A DNA stretch of 64,000 bases from UBA1740 sp045539995 (GTDB lineage Bacteria; Bacillota; Clostridia; Oscillospirales; CAG-272), in assembly GCA_045539995.1 (NCBI GenBank), contig JAZQGJ010000028.1:7748-71747 (forward strand), read 5' to 3'. The stretch's first letter is position 1. Every line of letters starts with the position of its first letter. Shown one piece after another: positions 1 to 7,430 of this stretch. The position numbers were made by a program, and so were the translations under genes. The notes under the pieces are model-generated. The model saw nothing but the letters and a program-made list of their open reading frames with translations, ran no database searches and was not told the DNA's origin.

Positions 1-1
1 A

Positions 2-823
2 GAAAAGCATTGTATACTCTGTGGCAAAATTGATGGTTTAAAAGCATCGCATCAATGGCAAGAAGCTACTTGTCTGAAAGAAAAGCATTGTGTTCTTTGT
101 GGCAAAATTGATGGCGTGAAAGCAAGTCATTCATTCTCTCTTGGAAAATGTTCTGGATGCGGAATATTTGATGAAAATTATTGTTCCGAGCATTATTATG
201 CCCTTAGAACAGAAATGCAAACGATGGAAAGCAAATTAAAAAGTATTGATTTTATAGAAGAAAAGCTTTCGCTCCTCCCAGATGATTACAAAGATGTATC
301 CCAAATTAAAGATGATCTAATTTTTATAAAATCAAAATATGAAGTTTTTTCGGATGCATTGTTCAGAACACTTATGAAGCGATTTATGACCGACGCAACA
401 CAAGAGGAGCTGGAGGAATATTATGTAGATTACGCTAAGGTAAGAAATTCCTATCTTTCATTAAAAAACAACGCTGACAAATATAAAAATTGGAATTTGA
501 GTTATTTCGCAGACAACTATGTTTTTGATGGGGATGAAAATGGCATTTTACTCGCAGTTATTGTTGGGTCGTGGGAAGATAACAATGGAAATTTCATCAA
601 CATCGTTGAAACAGAAACAAATGACCTAACTTTTGGTTCAAATTTGCCTAACGATAAAGACAACTCCAAATCGTATTATTACTTCATAAAAGGAAATATA
701 ATTGGATATGTGTCAAAAACAAATGAAGAGGATACTATTAATGCTTATCGCATTGTAGAAATTGGTGATGATTATGTAAAAGTATTTTGCTTTAAAAATT
801 CTCGTACATATACTCTCTATTAA
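2..823 (+). CDS. Partial Cys/His zinc-ribbon repeat protein with lipocalin-like C-terminus
   Basis: The reading frame is open to the left edge, so the true start lies outside the window; 273 residues are visible. The first part is a tandem repeat of 26 codons (2-79 and 80-157), each opening EKHCxLCGKIDGxKASH. The Cys-x-x-Cys-Gly plus His pattern suggests small zinc ribbons, and repeats of this kind are frequent in surface or secreted proteins of Clostridia. A helical, charged middle follows (visible residues about 62-160). A beta-rich end opens with GSWEDNNGNF and ends RTYTLY, which resembles small lipocalin-like barrels. The gene is clearly more AT-rich than its neighbours, so it may have been acquired. 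An in-frame GTG at 116 sits inside the second repeat and is an unlikely start. The function is unknown. Confidence 0.75.
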   Translation, partial: EKHCILCGKIDGLKASHQWQEATCLKEKHCVLCGKIDGVKASHSFSLGKCSGCGIFDENYCSEHYYALRTEMQTMESKLKSIDFIEEKLSLLPDDYKDVSQIKDDLIFIKSKYEVFSDALFRTLMKRFMTDATQEELEEYYVDYAKVRNSYLSLKNNADKYKNWNLSYFADNYVFDGDENGILLAVIVGSWEDNNGNFINIVETETNDLTFGSNLPNDKDNSKSYYYFIKGNIIGYVSKTNEEDTINAYRIVEIGDDYVKVFCFKNSRTYTLY

Positions 824-893
824 AGATAACTATGGTGGTTATCGTTAACTAAAGGTGATGCCGTGTCAATATCCATATAAGTAAAAACAAAAA

Positions 894-918
894 GAGACGT
901 TATTTTTGATAGCGTCTC
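894..918 (+). terminator. Rho-independent terminator after the zinc-ribbon gene
   Basis: Arms GAGACGTTAT (894-903) and ATAGCGTCTC (909-918) pair over ten positions with one G-U wobble around a TTTTG loop. ATTTTTC follows on the plus strand. It lies about 70 bases after the stop of the plus-strand gene. Confidence 0.8.
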
Positions 919-1037
919 ATTTTTCTTTGTATAAATTTTTTTGGTCCGGCGTTCTTTAAAAATTACGTTTTGGCTTTTGCTCTGTTCTGTCATAAAAAAG
1001 CCTTTATGCGAATAGAATTTAGATAAGAAAGGTCGGC

Positions 1038-1286
1038 TTATTTTTGGGAGCCTGCGATTTTTTCGCGGCAGGCGCGGCAGACGTATTTTTCTTCAAAGGG
1101 CTGAAGGTCATCCTTGCCGGAGCAGAATACGCAATAGGGGACGTATTTCTTTACAAGTATTCCGTCTCCCGTAAAGAGAATTTCAACCTCGTCTCCGTTT
1201 TCGATAGACAGGGATTTACGCATCTCCTTGGGAACGACAATTCTTCCAAGCTCATCTATTTTTCTTACAATACCGAAGGTTCTCAT
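1038..1286 (-). CDS. AbrB/SpoVT-family transition regulator with C-terminal zinc ribbon
   Basis: An 82-residue DNA-binding protein. Residues 3-47 form a swapped-hairpin AbrB fold: the opening FGIVRKIDELGRIVVPKEMR matches AbrB and SpoVT closely. Residues 48-82 carry Cys52, Cys55, Cys70 and Cys73, a zinc-ribbon pair that replaces the AbrB multimerisation tail. AbrB-type proteins control the shift from growth to stationary phase and sporulation, which fits its place divergent from the spmAB-spoIIIA operon. A GGAG site lies upstream of the ATG, and a near-consensus promoter lies at 1324-1352. The true AbrB orthologue of Bacillus lacks this ribbon, so it is named by family only. Its targets are unknown. 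Confidence 0.85.
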   Translation of the reverse strand: MRTFGIVRKIDELGRIVVPKEMRKSLSIENGDEVEILFTGDGILVKKYVPYCVFCSGKDDLQPFEEKYVCRACREKIAGSQK

Positions 1287-1323
1287 ATTATTTATTTTTC
1301 TCCTTGTAATCTTAATTTACTAA

Positions 1324-1352
1324 ATTATACCATATTCGTCTCAAAAAGTCAA
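1324..1352 (-). promoter_or_regulatory. Vegetative-type promoter of the AbrB-like gene
   Basis: On the minus strand, TTGACT (plus 1347-1352) and TATAAT (plus 1324-1329) are separated by exactly 17 bases. It is about 40 bases upstream of the ATG at 1286. Confidence 0.75.
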
Positions 1353-1356
1353 TATT

Positions 1357-1376
1357 TTTTACAAAAAAATGTAAAA
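1357..1376. repeat. Inverted repeat between the AbrB-like gene and spmA
   Basis: TTTTACA (1357-1363) and TGTAAAA (1370-1376) are perfect inverted arms around six A residues. The site lies just upstream of the minus-strand promoter and upstream of spmA, so it could be an operator for either. The region is very AT-rich, so chance is possible. Confidence 0.35.
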
Positions 1377-1411
1377 TATTGTAAATTAAATTTTATTTTT
1401 GAAGGTAGTAT

Positions 1412-2008
1412 ATGCTCGGAAAAACCTTTTCTCTTATGTGTATTTTATCCTTTGCCTGCGCTTTATATACGGGCAATATGCGCGCGCTTTCCGACGGCAT
1501 TATTGACGGCGCTACCAAGGCGGTCAGCCTTACCATATCACTTTTTGGAGTTATGTGCCTCTGGTGCGGTATAATGCGACTTTTTTCGTACGTCGGTCTT
1601 ATAGGGCGAGTGAGTCGCGTATTGCGTCCCTTTTTGCGCTTCGCTTTTCCGAAAGCCTCGAAGGATGGGCGTGGAATAGAGGAGATTACGGCAAATATAA
1701 GCGCAAATCTTTTGGGAATAGGAAACGCCGCTACTCCGTTTGCGCTATCCGCGCTCTCAAAGCTTCAGGAGGCGAACGAGGACAAGGAAAGCGCCTGCGA
1801 CGATATGATAACGCTTTCGGTGCTTAATTCCTCCTCGCTTACCTTAATACCTACGACAATGCTTACAATGAGGCGGCTCTACGGCTCGCAGAACGCTTTT
1901 TCGGTGATAGTTCCCGTTTGGATAGTCAGCTTTACCTGTAGCTTTTCCGCCATTGTTATATGCCGCATTTTCGCCTATTTGAGAAGAAAGAGAAAAAGAG
2001 GACCGTGA
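1412..2008 (+). CDS. spmA: Spore maturation protein A
   Basis: A 198-residue membrane protein of the nucleoside-recognition/Gate domain family. In Bacillus SpmA and SpmB are needed for normal spore core dehydration and heat resistance. Hydrophobic segments occur at about residues 5-22, 38-65 and 165-190. The central stretch NISANLLGIGNAATPFALSA is the family hallmark. A GAAGG site lies six bases before the ATG. The stop overlaps the likely GTG start of spmB by four bases. It heads an unbroken run of ten sporulation genes to 7350. Bacillus carries spmAB beside dacB instead; no dacB is seen here. Confidence 0.92.
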   Translation: MLGKTFSLMCILSFACALYTGNMRALSDGIIDGATKAVSLTISLFGVMCLWCGIMRLFSYVGLIGRVSRVLRPFLRFAFPKASKDGRGIEEITANISANLLGIGNAATPFALSALSKLQEANEDKESACDDMITLSVLNSSSLTLIPTTMLTMRRLYGSQNAFSVIVPVWIVSFTCSFSAIVICRIFAYLRRKRKRGP

Positions 2009-2529
2009 TAAATTATATTTCATATCTGGCAATTCCCACTGTTTTGCTTTTTGCGGCAATTATGATTCTTTTCATTAAGAAAAACACCTTTGACGAGTTC
2101 CTTGTGGGTATCAAGGACGGTATGGAGCTTTCGCTTTCCTTAATGCCGACTTTCATAATTCTTATGGTCGGAGTTTCTATGGTCTCGGCAAGCGGGCTTC
2201 CCGAATTACTCGCAAAATACTTAGAGCCTGTCGGCGAAAGAGTGGGTGTTCCTGTCGAGCTTATCCCCTTAATTATATTGCGCCCCATTTCAGGCAGCGG
2301 CTCAAACGCGGTTTTAGCAGATATATTTGAAAAATATGGCGCGGACAGCTTTGTCGGGTGCTGCGCGTCGGTGTTTATGGCGTCGTCGGAGACTATGATT
2401 TACGTCATAACCGTCTATTTTGCTTCCGTAAAGGTGAAGAAAACGGGCTACGCTATTCCCGCCGCGTCTATCGTTATGCTTATATGCATTTATCTTAGCT
2501 GCGCCGTTTGCAAAAGGATTTTGTTCTGA
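2005..2529 (+). CDS. spmB: Spore maturation protein B
   Basis: SpmB, the partner of SpmA, with the same nucleoside-recognition fold. The GTG at 2005 overlaps the spmA stop (GTGA) and follows an AGAGG. An in-frame ATG at 1960 would give a longer charged N-terminus inside spmA and is less likely. From the GTG the protein has 174 residues. Membrane segments lie at about residues 5-27, 45-65 and 150-172. The family motif is around RPISGSGSNAVLADI. The gene ends one base before spoIIIAA, so co-transcription with the spoIIIA genes is very likely. A mother-cell sigma-E promoter is expected for this group, but I could not see one clearly upstream of spmA. Confidence 0.9.
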   Translation: MINYISYLAIPTVLLFAAIMILFIKKNTFDEFLVGIKDGMELSLSLMPTFIILMVGVSMVSASGLPELLAKYLEPVGERVGVPVELIPLIILRPISGSGSNAVLADIFEKYGADSFVGCCASVFMASSETMIYVITVYFASVKVKKTGYAIPAASIVMLICIYLSCAVCKRILF

Positions 2530-2530
2530 T

Positions 2531-3424
2531 ATGTTTTCGTCGAATACGGAAAAACTGTTTTTGTGTTTGCCTGCGCAAATTGTGAGGGAGATAAGAAGAA
2601 TATCCGAAAGCTATACCGATTTTGAAGAAAAGCTTTCCGAAATAAGAATACGGGCGAAGAGGGTGTCCTCTGTAAATTTAAGAGGCAGAGTAATACCCAT
2701 ATCGGCGTCTGTCACTGAGGAAGAAATAAGAGAGTGCTTAAAACGCCTTTGCCGAGGCTCTGTATACGCTTACAGTGAATCGTTAAAATTCGGGTACGTA
2801 GCCTTTGAGGGCGGATACCGTATAGGCGTTTCGGGCAGGGCGGCGTATGAAAACGGAATTATCTGCGGGGTGAGCGAGGTCTCCTCGTTGTGCGTTCGCA
2901 TACCGCATAATATAAGAGGCGCGGGGAATATAGTCATAGACACCTTTGAAAAGTTGGGAGAGAGACAGGGAATTCTGATTTATTCCCAGCCCGGAAACGG
3001 AAAGACAACAATGCTGAGAGACTGCGCTCTCCAGCTTTCCTCAGGTAAATATTCAAAAACCGTTGCGCTTGTAGATACAAGAGAAGAGCTGTCGGGCGAT
3101 TTTATAGGACGGGAATGCGCTATTGACGTTTTAAAGGGCTACCCTAAGGCTGAGGGAATTGAAATTGCCACCAGAACACTTGCGCCCGACGTTATCATAT
3201 GTGACGAAATAGGAGGGTATGAGGAGGCGCTTTCAATTCTCGAGACGCAGAGCTGCGGAGTGCCACTCATCGCCTCGGCGCACGCAGGAAGCCTTTCCGA
3301 GATTTTTTCGAGGGGCTCTGTAAAAATTCTTGCCGAAAACGGAGTTTTCGGAGCTTATATAAACGTGAAGCGAGAAAGTGAAAATAAATACACCTATACT
3401 GTGGATTACTCTGAATTGCTCTGA
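2531..3424 (+). CDS. spoIIIAA: Stage III sporulation ATPase SpoIIIAA
   Basis: A 297-residue cytoplasmic ATPase related to secretion ATPases (GspE/VirB11 type), close to the roughly 307 residues of Bacillus. Walker A is seen as QPGNGKTTM at about residue 152-160. A Walker B-like strand VIICDEIGG follows near residue 220. Established role: it powers assembly of, or transport through, the SpoIIIA-SpoIIQ channel that links mother cell and forespore and keeps sigma-G active. It follows spmB with a one-base gap and is the first of eight spoIIIA genes. Confidence 0.96.
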   Translation: MFSSNTEKLFLCLPAQIVREIRRISESYTDFEEKLSEIRIRAKRVSSVNLRGRVIPISASVTEEEIRECLKRLCRGSVYAYSESLKFGYVAFEGGYRIGVSGRAAYENGIICGVSEVSSLCVRIPHNIRGAGNIVIDTFEKLGERQGILIYSQPGNGKTTMLRDCALQLSSGKYSKTVALVDTREELSGDFIGRECAIDVLKGYPKAEGIEIATRTLAPDVIICDEIGGYEEALSILETQSCGVPLIASAHAGSLSEIFSRGSVKILAENGVFGAYINVKRESENKYTYTVDYSELL

Positions 3425-3442
3425 ATTTTTAACGTCGGGGGT

Positions 3443-3934
3443 ATGGTTATGTTGCTTAAATGGTGCGGTTCTTTGACGCTTCTTATTTTAACTCTTTATT
3501 TGTGCTATGAAGCAAGCGCTATGGAGAGAAGACGTGTGAGGCAGACGGAGGGCTTTTTGCTTCTCTTACGTCACATAAAGGCTCAGATATCCTGCTTTTG
3601 TACGCCTGTGCGCGATATTTTTTTATCGTTTGAGAATGACTCTCTTGAAAGGTCGGGCTTTCTCTCGGAGGCGAAAAAGGGAGATTTTGTTTCAGCCTTG
3701 AATTCGTGCAGGGATAAAATATATCTTGACGGTGAGGAAATAAATCTTTTGCTTGCCTTCGGAGAGGAGCTGGGAAAAAGCTACCGAGACGAAGAAATAG
3801 AAAACTGCGATTATTATATAGGAGAGCTTGAAGCCTTATACAGCAAGCGAAGAGAAGAGCAACCGAGCAAGTCGCGACTTTATCGCTCACTCGTGCTTAG
3901 TTGCGGTCTTATGGTAATTATAGTTTTTCTTTAA
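3443..3934 (+). CDS. spoIIIAB: Stage III sporulation protein SpoIIIAB
   Basis: A 163-residue protein with one hydrophobic segment at each end (about residues 5-24 and 149-163) and a helical, charged cytoplasmic middle, as in SpoIIIAB. The fold resembles GspF-like platform proteins of type II secretion systems. The phrase RRRVRQTEGFLLLLRHIK near residue 30 is typical of the family. A GGGGG lies a few bases before the start. It is followed by a 111-base gap that holds a GC-rich hairpin before spoIIIAC, the largest early gap in the operon. Confidence 0.92.
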   Translation: MVMLLKWCGSLTLLILTLYLCYEASAMERRRVRQTEGFLLLLRHIKAQISCFCTPVRDIFLSFENDSLERSGFLSEAKKGDFVSALNSCRDKIYLDGEEINLLLAFGEELGKSYRDEEIENCDYYIGELEALYSKRREEQPSKSRLYRSLVLSCGLMVIIVFL

Positions 3935-3971
3935 TTTTGCCTACTATGGCACAAAGAGTAGTTCACCAAAG

Positions 3972-3995
3972 GGGGCTGCCGCATTCGGCAGCTCC
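3972..3995 (+). other. GC-rich hairpin inside the spoIIIA operon
   Basis: GGGGCTGCCG (3972-3981) pairs with CGGCAGCTCC (3986-3995) over ten positions, one a G-U wobble, around the loop CATT. No U-run follows, so it does not look like a simple terminator. It may mark an RNA processing or stability site between spoIIIAB and spoIIIAC. Confidence 0.6.
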
Positions 3996-4045
3996 TATAA
4001 AACAAACGAAAAAAGACAAGTTTGAGGACAGGGAGAGAGACAAGA

Positions 4046-4240
4046 ATGGAAGTAGGACTTATTTTGAAGGTGGCGGGAGTCGGTATGCTTATAGCCGTAT
4101 CTCATCAGATATTATCAAAATCGGGCAGAGACGAGCAGGCGATGCTTCTGTCGCTTTGCGGCATAATAATCGTGCTTATTCTTTTAGTACAGGAATTAGG
4201 GACACTCTATGACACCATAAGGGAAGTATTCGGGCTTTAA
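4046..4240 (+). CDS. spoIIIAC: Stage III sporulation protein SpoIIIAC
   Basis: A 64-residue, two-helix membrane protein, close to the 68 residues of Bacillus SpoIIIAC. The ATG at 4046 (MEVGLILKVAGVGML) follows AGGGAGAGAG at a good distance. An in-frame ATG at 4022 would add eight charged residues and is not favoured. The motif HQILSKSGRDEQAMLLSLCG in the middle is typical. In current models SpoIIIAC and SpoIIIAD help form the membrane base of the channel. It ends one base before spoIIIAD. Confidence 0.93.
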   Translation: MEVGLILKVAGVGMLIAVSHQILSKSGRDEQAMLLSLCGIIIVLILLVQELGTLYDTIREVFGL

Positions 4241-4241
4241 A

Positions 4242-4625
4242 ATGGATATACAAAGCTTATGCGGAGTGGCGCTCGTCGCCGCCCTTTGCGCTATGATAGT
4301 CAAGGAATGCGGTGGGAAAATGTCTATGCTTGTAGGCATTATCGGCGGTCTCGTCATATTTTTTTACGCTCTCTCCGCCTTTTCTGAAATCTTTTCGTTT
4401 TTAGGCGAATTTACGTATGCGGAAAAGCTCGCGCCTTACGTAACTACAATTCTTAAAATATTGGTTATAGGATACTGCGTGAGCCTTACGTCGGAGACCT
4501 GTCGGGAGTTGGGAGAGGCGGGGATAGCCTCGAAGCTTGAAATTTTGGGAAAGGCTGAAATGCTTCTTCTGTGTCTGCCTGAAATGAAAAAAATAATAGA
4601 GTTGGCAATTTCTATTGCCGAATGA
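4242..4625 (+). CDS. spoIIIAD: Stage III sporulation protein SpoIIIAD
   Basis: A 127-residue integral membrane protein (Bacillus about 133) with three to four hydrophobic helices. Residues 1-60 repeat the fold of SpoIIIAC, as expected because the two families are related. The stretch APYVTTILKILVIGYCVSLT near residue 65-84 is characteristic. It starts one base after spoIIIAC, and its stop overlaps the spoIIIAE start as ATGA. Confidence 0.93.
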   Translation: MDIQSLCGVALVAALCAMIVKECGGKMSMLVGIIGGLVIFFYALSAFSEIFSFLGEFTYAEKLAPYVTTILKILVIGYCVSLTSETCRELGEAGIASKLEILGKAEMLLLCLPEMKKIIELAISIAE

Positions 4626-5758
4626 GAAAAAGGAAAAGCAAAATGAGAGTAAAAAGGAAAGCCGCTTTTGTAACAGTATTTATACTTCTCTTTATGTCGA
4701 TAGCATTTTTTGAGGCGAGCGCGTATGAAGGCGATGAAGCAATTTCGGATTTCATAGATGCTTTGCCCGATGACGCAAGAGACAAAATAGAGCCTGCGCT
4801 AAAAGAAAACAGGGTGTCCGAGCTGCTTCGCGCCGAATTCCTTTTAGATGCGGTGATTTCCTGCTTTTGCGGTGAAATTACAAGCATAGGCAGCGTTCTG
4901 TGTACGCTCTTGGCGCTTACCGTGTTTTTTGCCATTGCATCTATGATAAAAAACGGAATAGGTAATGAGAGCATAGGAAAAATTACGGACAATGCGCTCT
5001 TGATAGTTTCAGCTCTTGCGGTATATACGCTTTTTTCGTCGGGGCTCACAAGGGTATATACGTATATTGAGGACATAAAAAATTTTCAGAACGGGCTTGT
5101 CCCGATAATGACGGGACTCTACTTCAGCGGGGGAAATACCGCCACGGCGATAAGCGCAAGCGCAGGTGTAGGCGCTGCCCTCGTCATGACGGAAAATCTG
5201 TGCGCGAAAGCCTTGCCTGTGCTTACGAAGGTCTCCTTTGCGCTCACGCTTATAGGCGCTGTCGGCTCTGATATAAATTATTCGTCGCTATGTAGGTCGG
5301 TAAGAAATCTGTATATGACGCTGCTTTCCTTTTTTACTATGATACTTTCTGTATCTATGAGCTTCGGGCAGACGCTTGCCTCTAGTTCCGACTCGGTGGC
5401 GGCGAGGACTGTAAAATTTGCCATAGGGAATATGATACCCGTTGTGGGGAGCACGGTAAATTCGGCGTACGGCACGCTTGCCGCGTCACTTTCGCTTATA
5501 AAAAGCACGGTGGGCGCGTCTTCTGTCGCGGCGCTTCTTTTAATCACACTTCCCGTGATTATATATCTTCTGCTTCTGAGACTTTCTCTCAATATTTGCG
5601 CCTCAGGCGCTGATATGCTTGGTTGCGCTAAAATAGGAAAGCTTTATACCGATTTTCGCACGGTGTATGATTTAGCTCTGGCGGCTGTTGTTTTCTGCGC
5701 TATCCTTTTCATTATCATTATATCCTTGTTTGTAAAATGCGCGTGGGCGGTGTCGTGA
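4622..5758 (+). CDS. spoIIIAE: Stage III sporulation protein SpoIIIAE
   Basis: A 378-residue polytopic membrane protein (Bacillus about 399). A signal-peptide-like N-terminus (residues 12-35, ending EASAYEG) is followed by an acidic soluble stretch and then about six to seven membrane helices. Conserved stretches such as GLVPIMTGLYFSGGNTATA and GNMIPVVGSTVNSAYG fit the family. It has a permease-like topology and is thought to be part of the channel base. The ATG at 4622 overlaps the spoIIIAD stop. An alternative ATG at 4643 has its own AAGGA and cannot be excluded. Confidence 0.94.
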   Translation: MRKRKSKMRVKRKAAFVTVFILLFMSIAFFEASAYEGDEAISDFIDALPDDARDKIEPALKENRVSELLRAEFLLDAVISCFCGEITSIGSVLCTLLALTVFFAIASMIKNGIGNESIGKITDNALLIVSALAVYTLFSSGLTRVYTYIEDIKNFQNGLVPIMTGLYFSGGNTATAISASAGVGAALVMTENLCAKALPVLTKVSFALTLIGAVGSDINYSSLCRSVRNLYMTLLSFFTMILSVSMSFGQTLASSSDSVAARTVKFAIGNMIPVVGSTVNSAYGTLAASLSLIKSTVGASSVAALLLITLPVIIYLLLLRLSLNICASGADMLGCAKIGKLYTDFRTVYDLALAAVVFCAILFIIIISLFVKCAWAVS

Positions 5759-6234
5759 TGAGGGAATACGCAATTTCACTTATTATGGTTTCGCTGCTTT
5801 GCGCGGTGCTTTCCACGCTTTCGCCCGAAGGGAAAATGAAAAGACCTATCTCGTTTTCTCTGTCGCTTGTGCTTCTTTGCGTTCTCATTTCTCCTCTTTT
5901 CGGCGCGCTTGGCAATATAAAGGATATAAGTCAGGAATTCTTTCTCAATACCGACGTCTCAAGCGATGAGCCTGTTGCAAATCCTGATTTTGAAAAAGAG
6001 ACCGAAGACGCTATATGCGAGGGGCTTATAATCGCGTTAAGCGATAAATTCGGAATGTCAGAGGAGAATATAAAGGCAAAATGTAAGATTAAAATAATCG
6101 GCAGCGAGGTGCTTTTTTTGCGAGTTGAAATAACTCTTTCGGGCAGGGCAGTGTTTTCAGACATACGCAAGATAGAAGAATATATAGAAAGCTCGCTTGG
6201 GTGCGAATGTGAGGTGTATTTGCTTGAAAATTGA
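5758..6234 (+). CDS. spoIIIAF: Stage III sporulation protein SpoIIIAF
   Basis: A 158-residue protein with two N-terminal membrane helices (about residues 5-25 and 31-51) and a soluble alpha/beta domain at about residues 80-158. This is the ring-building fold seen in SpoIIIAF and SpoIIIAG. The ATG at 5758 shares one base with the spoIIIAE stop (TGATG). An in-frame ATG 21 bases earlier would add an improbable extension. The soluble domain probably forms part of the stacked ring in the intermembrane space. Bacillus SpoIIIAF is longer, about 206 residues. Confidence 0.9.
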   Translation: MREYAISLIMVSLLCAVLSTLSPEGKMKRPISFSLSLVLLCVLISPLFGALGNIKDISQEFFLNTDVSSDEPVANPDFEKETEDAICEGLIIALSDKFGMSEENIKAKCKIKIIGSEVLFLRVEITLSGRAVFSDIRKIEEYIESSLGCECEVYLLEN

Positions 6235-6700
6235 CAATACAATACTTAAATACATAAAGAATTTAAAAGGGAAGTGGGCTATTTGTCTTTTGGCGGCAGT
6301 CGGAATTTTGCTCTTGCTTTTGGGAGGAGGAATGTCGGGGACAAATGAATGCGAGGCAAGCTCAGAAAAAGAATATACAGAGGAAAGTGAGAGGTACAGG
6401 ATAGAGCTTGAGGAGAAAATATCTCAAATATGCAGAAGGGTGAGCCGAGACGAAAGTCCCACGGTGATTGTCACGCTTGAATGCGGCGAAGAATACGTTT
6501 ACGCCAAGCGCTCTGACGGTAGCTATATCGTTTCGTCGGGAGAGGGAATCCTGCTTTGCCGAAAAATGCCTCGCGTCTGTGGGGTCGCTATAGTCTGCCG
6601 AAACGGAGACGAGCCCTCGGTACAGACCTGTATAACAGAGCTTGTTTGCTCGCTTCTTGGGGTAGGGGCAAACAGGGTTTGCGTAAGCGCGACACGATAA
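6224..6700 (+). CDS. spoIIIAG: Stage III sporulation protein SpoIIIAG (ring protein)
   Basis: A single membrane helix (about residues 18-38, KWAICLLAAVGILLLLLGG) is followed by a ring-building domain that begins YRIELEEKISQICRRV and ends with GVGANRVCVSATR. In Bacillus SpoIIIAG forms a large secretin-like ring between mother cell and forespore. TTG at 6224 is chosen because GAGGTG lies seven bases before it; GTG at 6209 and TTG at 6197 are in frame but poorly placed. With about 158 residues it is shorter than Bacillus SpoIIIAG (about 229). It overlaps the end of spoIIIAF by 11 bases. Confidence 0.88.
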   Translation: MKIDNTILKYIKNLKGKWAICLLAAVGILLLLLGGGMSGTNECEASSEKEYTEESERYRIELEEKISQICRRVSRDESPTVIVTLECGEEYVYAKRSDGSYIVSSGEGILLCRKMPRVCGVAIVCRNGDEPSVQTCITELVCSLLGVGANRVCVSATR

Positions 6701-6789
6701 ACAAAAAACATTATATCATTTATGCATAAAAGCTTTTGTTGCGGAATATATATGTAATACATTAATGCTACATAATGGAGGAAAAAGAA

Positions 6790-7350
6790 ATGGCAAAAAT
6801 TTTTGGAAAAGACGGCGCGATAATGAAGTTCGGGAAACGCAATATAATTATCGTTTGCGCGGTGGTATTGATCGGCTTGGCGGTATATCTCAATTACCTT
6901 TGGTACTACGATTCTGTCAGCAACATAGGCTACGGCGATAATAATATGAGCGACCAATCAGGCGAGGATTTGAACGTTTCCGTTGAGGCAGAGGACACAA
7001 GCGAGGCTTACTTCAGCGCAACACAGCTCAGCCGTCAGCAGGCAAGAGACGAGGCTCTTGAGGTTCTTGAAAAGGTTGTATCAAGCGAGGACGCTCTTGA
7101 GGTGACAAAGGAAGAGGCGCTTGAGGATATTTCAAGAATAGCCGCTGAAATTGAAAAGGAGTCCAACATAGAGGCGCTTATCGTCGCAAAGGGCTTTGAA
7201 AAGTGTATAGCTGTAGTAAACGGCGAAAACGCGAGCATCATCGTTAAATCCGACGAAGAGCTCGTCAGCAGTCAGATAGCTCAGATAAGCGAGATAGTTT
7301 ATACCTCCGCAGGTATTCTTCCCGCGAACACCAAAATAATCAGAAAATAA
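6790..7350 (+). CDS. spoIIIAH: Stage III sporulation protein SpoIIIAH
   Basis: A 186-residue protein: a short cytoplasmic tail, one membrane helix (about residues 18-38) and a soluble domain related to YscJ/FliF ring proteins (about residues 70-186). The start at 6790 follows GGAGG at 6777-6781; the ATG at 6775 overlaps that site and would be poorly translated. The C-terminal part AKGFEKCIAVVNGENASIIV matches SpoIIIAH. Its known partner across the forespore membrane is SpoIIQ, and a SpoIIQ-like gene is at 37379-38056. An 89-base gap after spoIIIAG could hold an internal promoter. A terminator follows. Confidence 0.94.
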   Translation: MAKIFGKDGAIMKFGKRNIIIVCAVVLIGLAVYLNYLWYYDSVSNIGYGDNNMSDQSGEDLNVSVEAEDTSEAYFSATQLSRQQARDEALEVLEKVVSSEDALEVTKEEALEDISRIAAEIEKESNIEALIVAKGFEKCIAVVNGENASIIVKSDEELVSSQIAQISEIVYTSAGILPANTKIIRK

Positions 7351-7384
7351 GCTCTTTCGCTATAACAAAACGAAAGTGAAAAAG

Positions 7385-7424
7385 GACGCTTACGTTACAC
7401 ATTTTTTCGTGTATCATAAGCGTC
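7385..7424. terminator. Bidirectional terminator between spoIIIAH and the Wzy-like gene
   Basis: Arms 7385-7400 (GACGCTTACGTTACAC) and 7409-7424 pair over 14 of 16 positions around an eight-base loop. TTTTGTTT follows on the plus strand. A CTTTTTC run follows on the minus strand. The genes on both sides converge on it. Confidence 0.85.
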
Positions 7425-7430
7425 TTTTGT

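Noticed and set aside
1..160. Possible CRISPR-like repeat at the left edge
   Set aside because: The 78-base period is codon-aligned and encodes a protein repeat. There are no short spacers.
1044..1574. Open frame of 176 codons on the plus strand
   Set aside because: It is antisense to the AbrB-like gene and then overlaps spmA in another frame.
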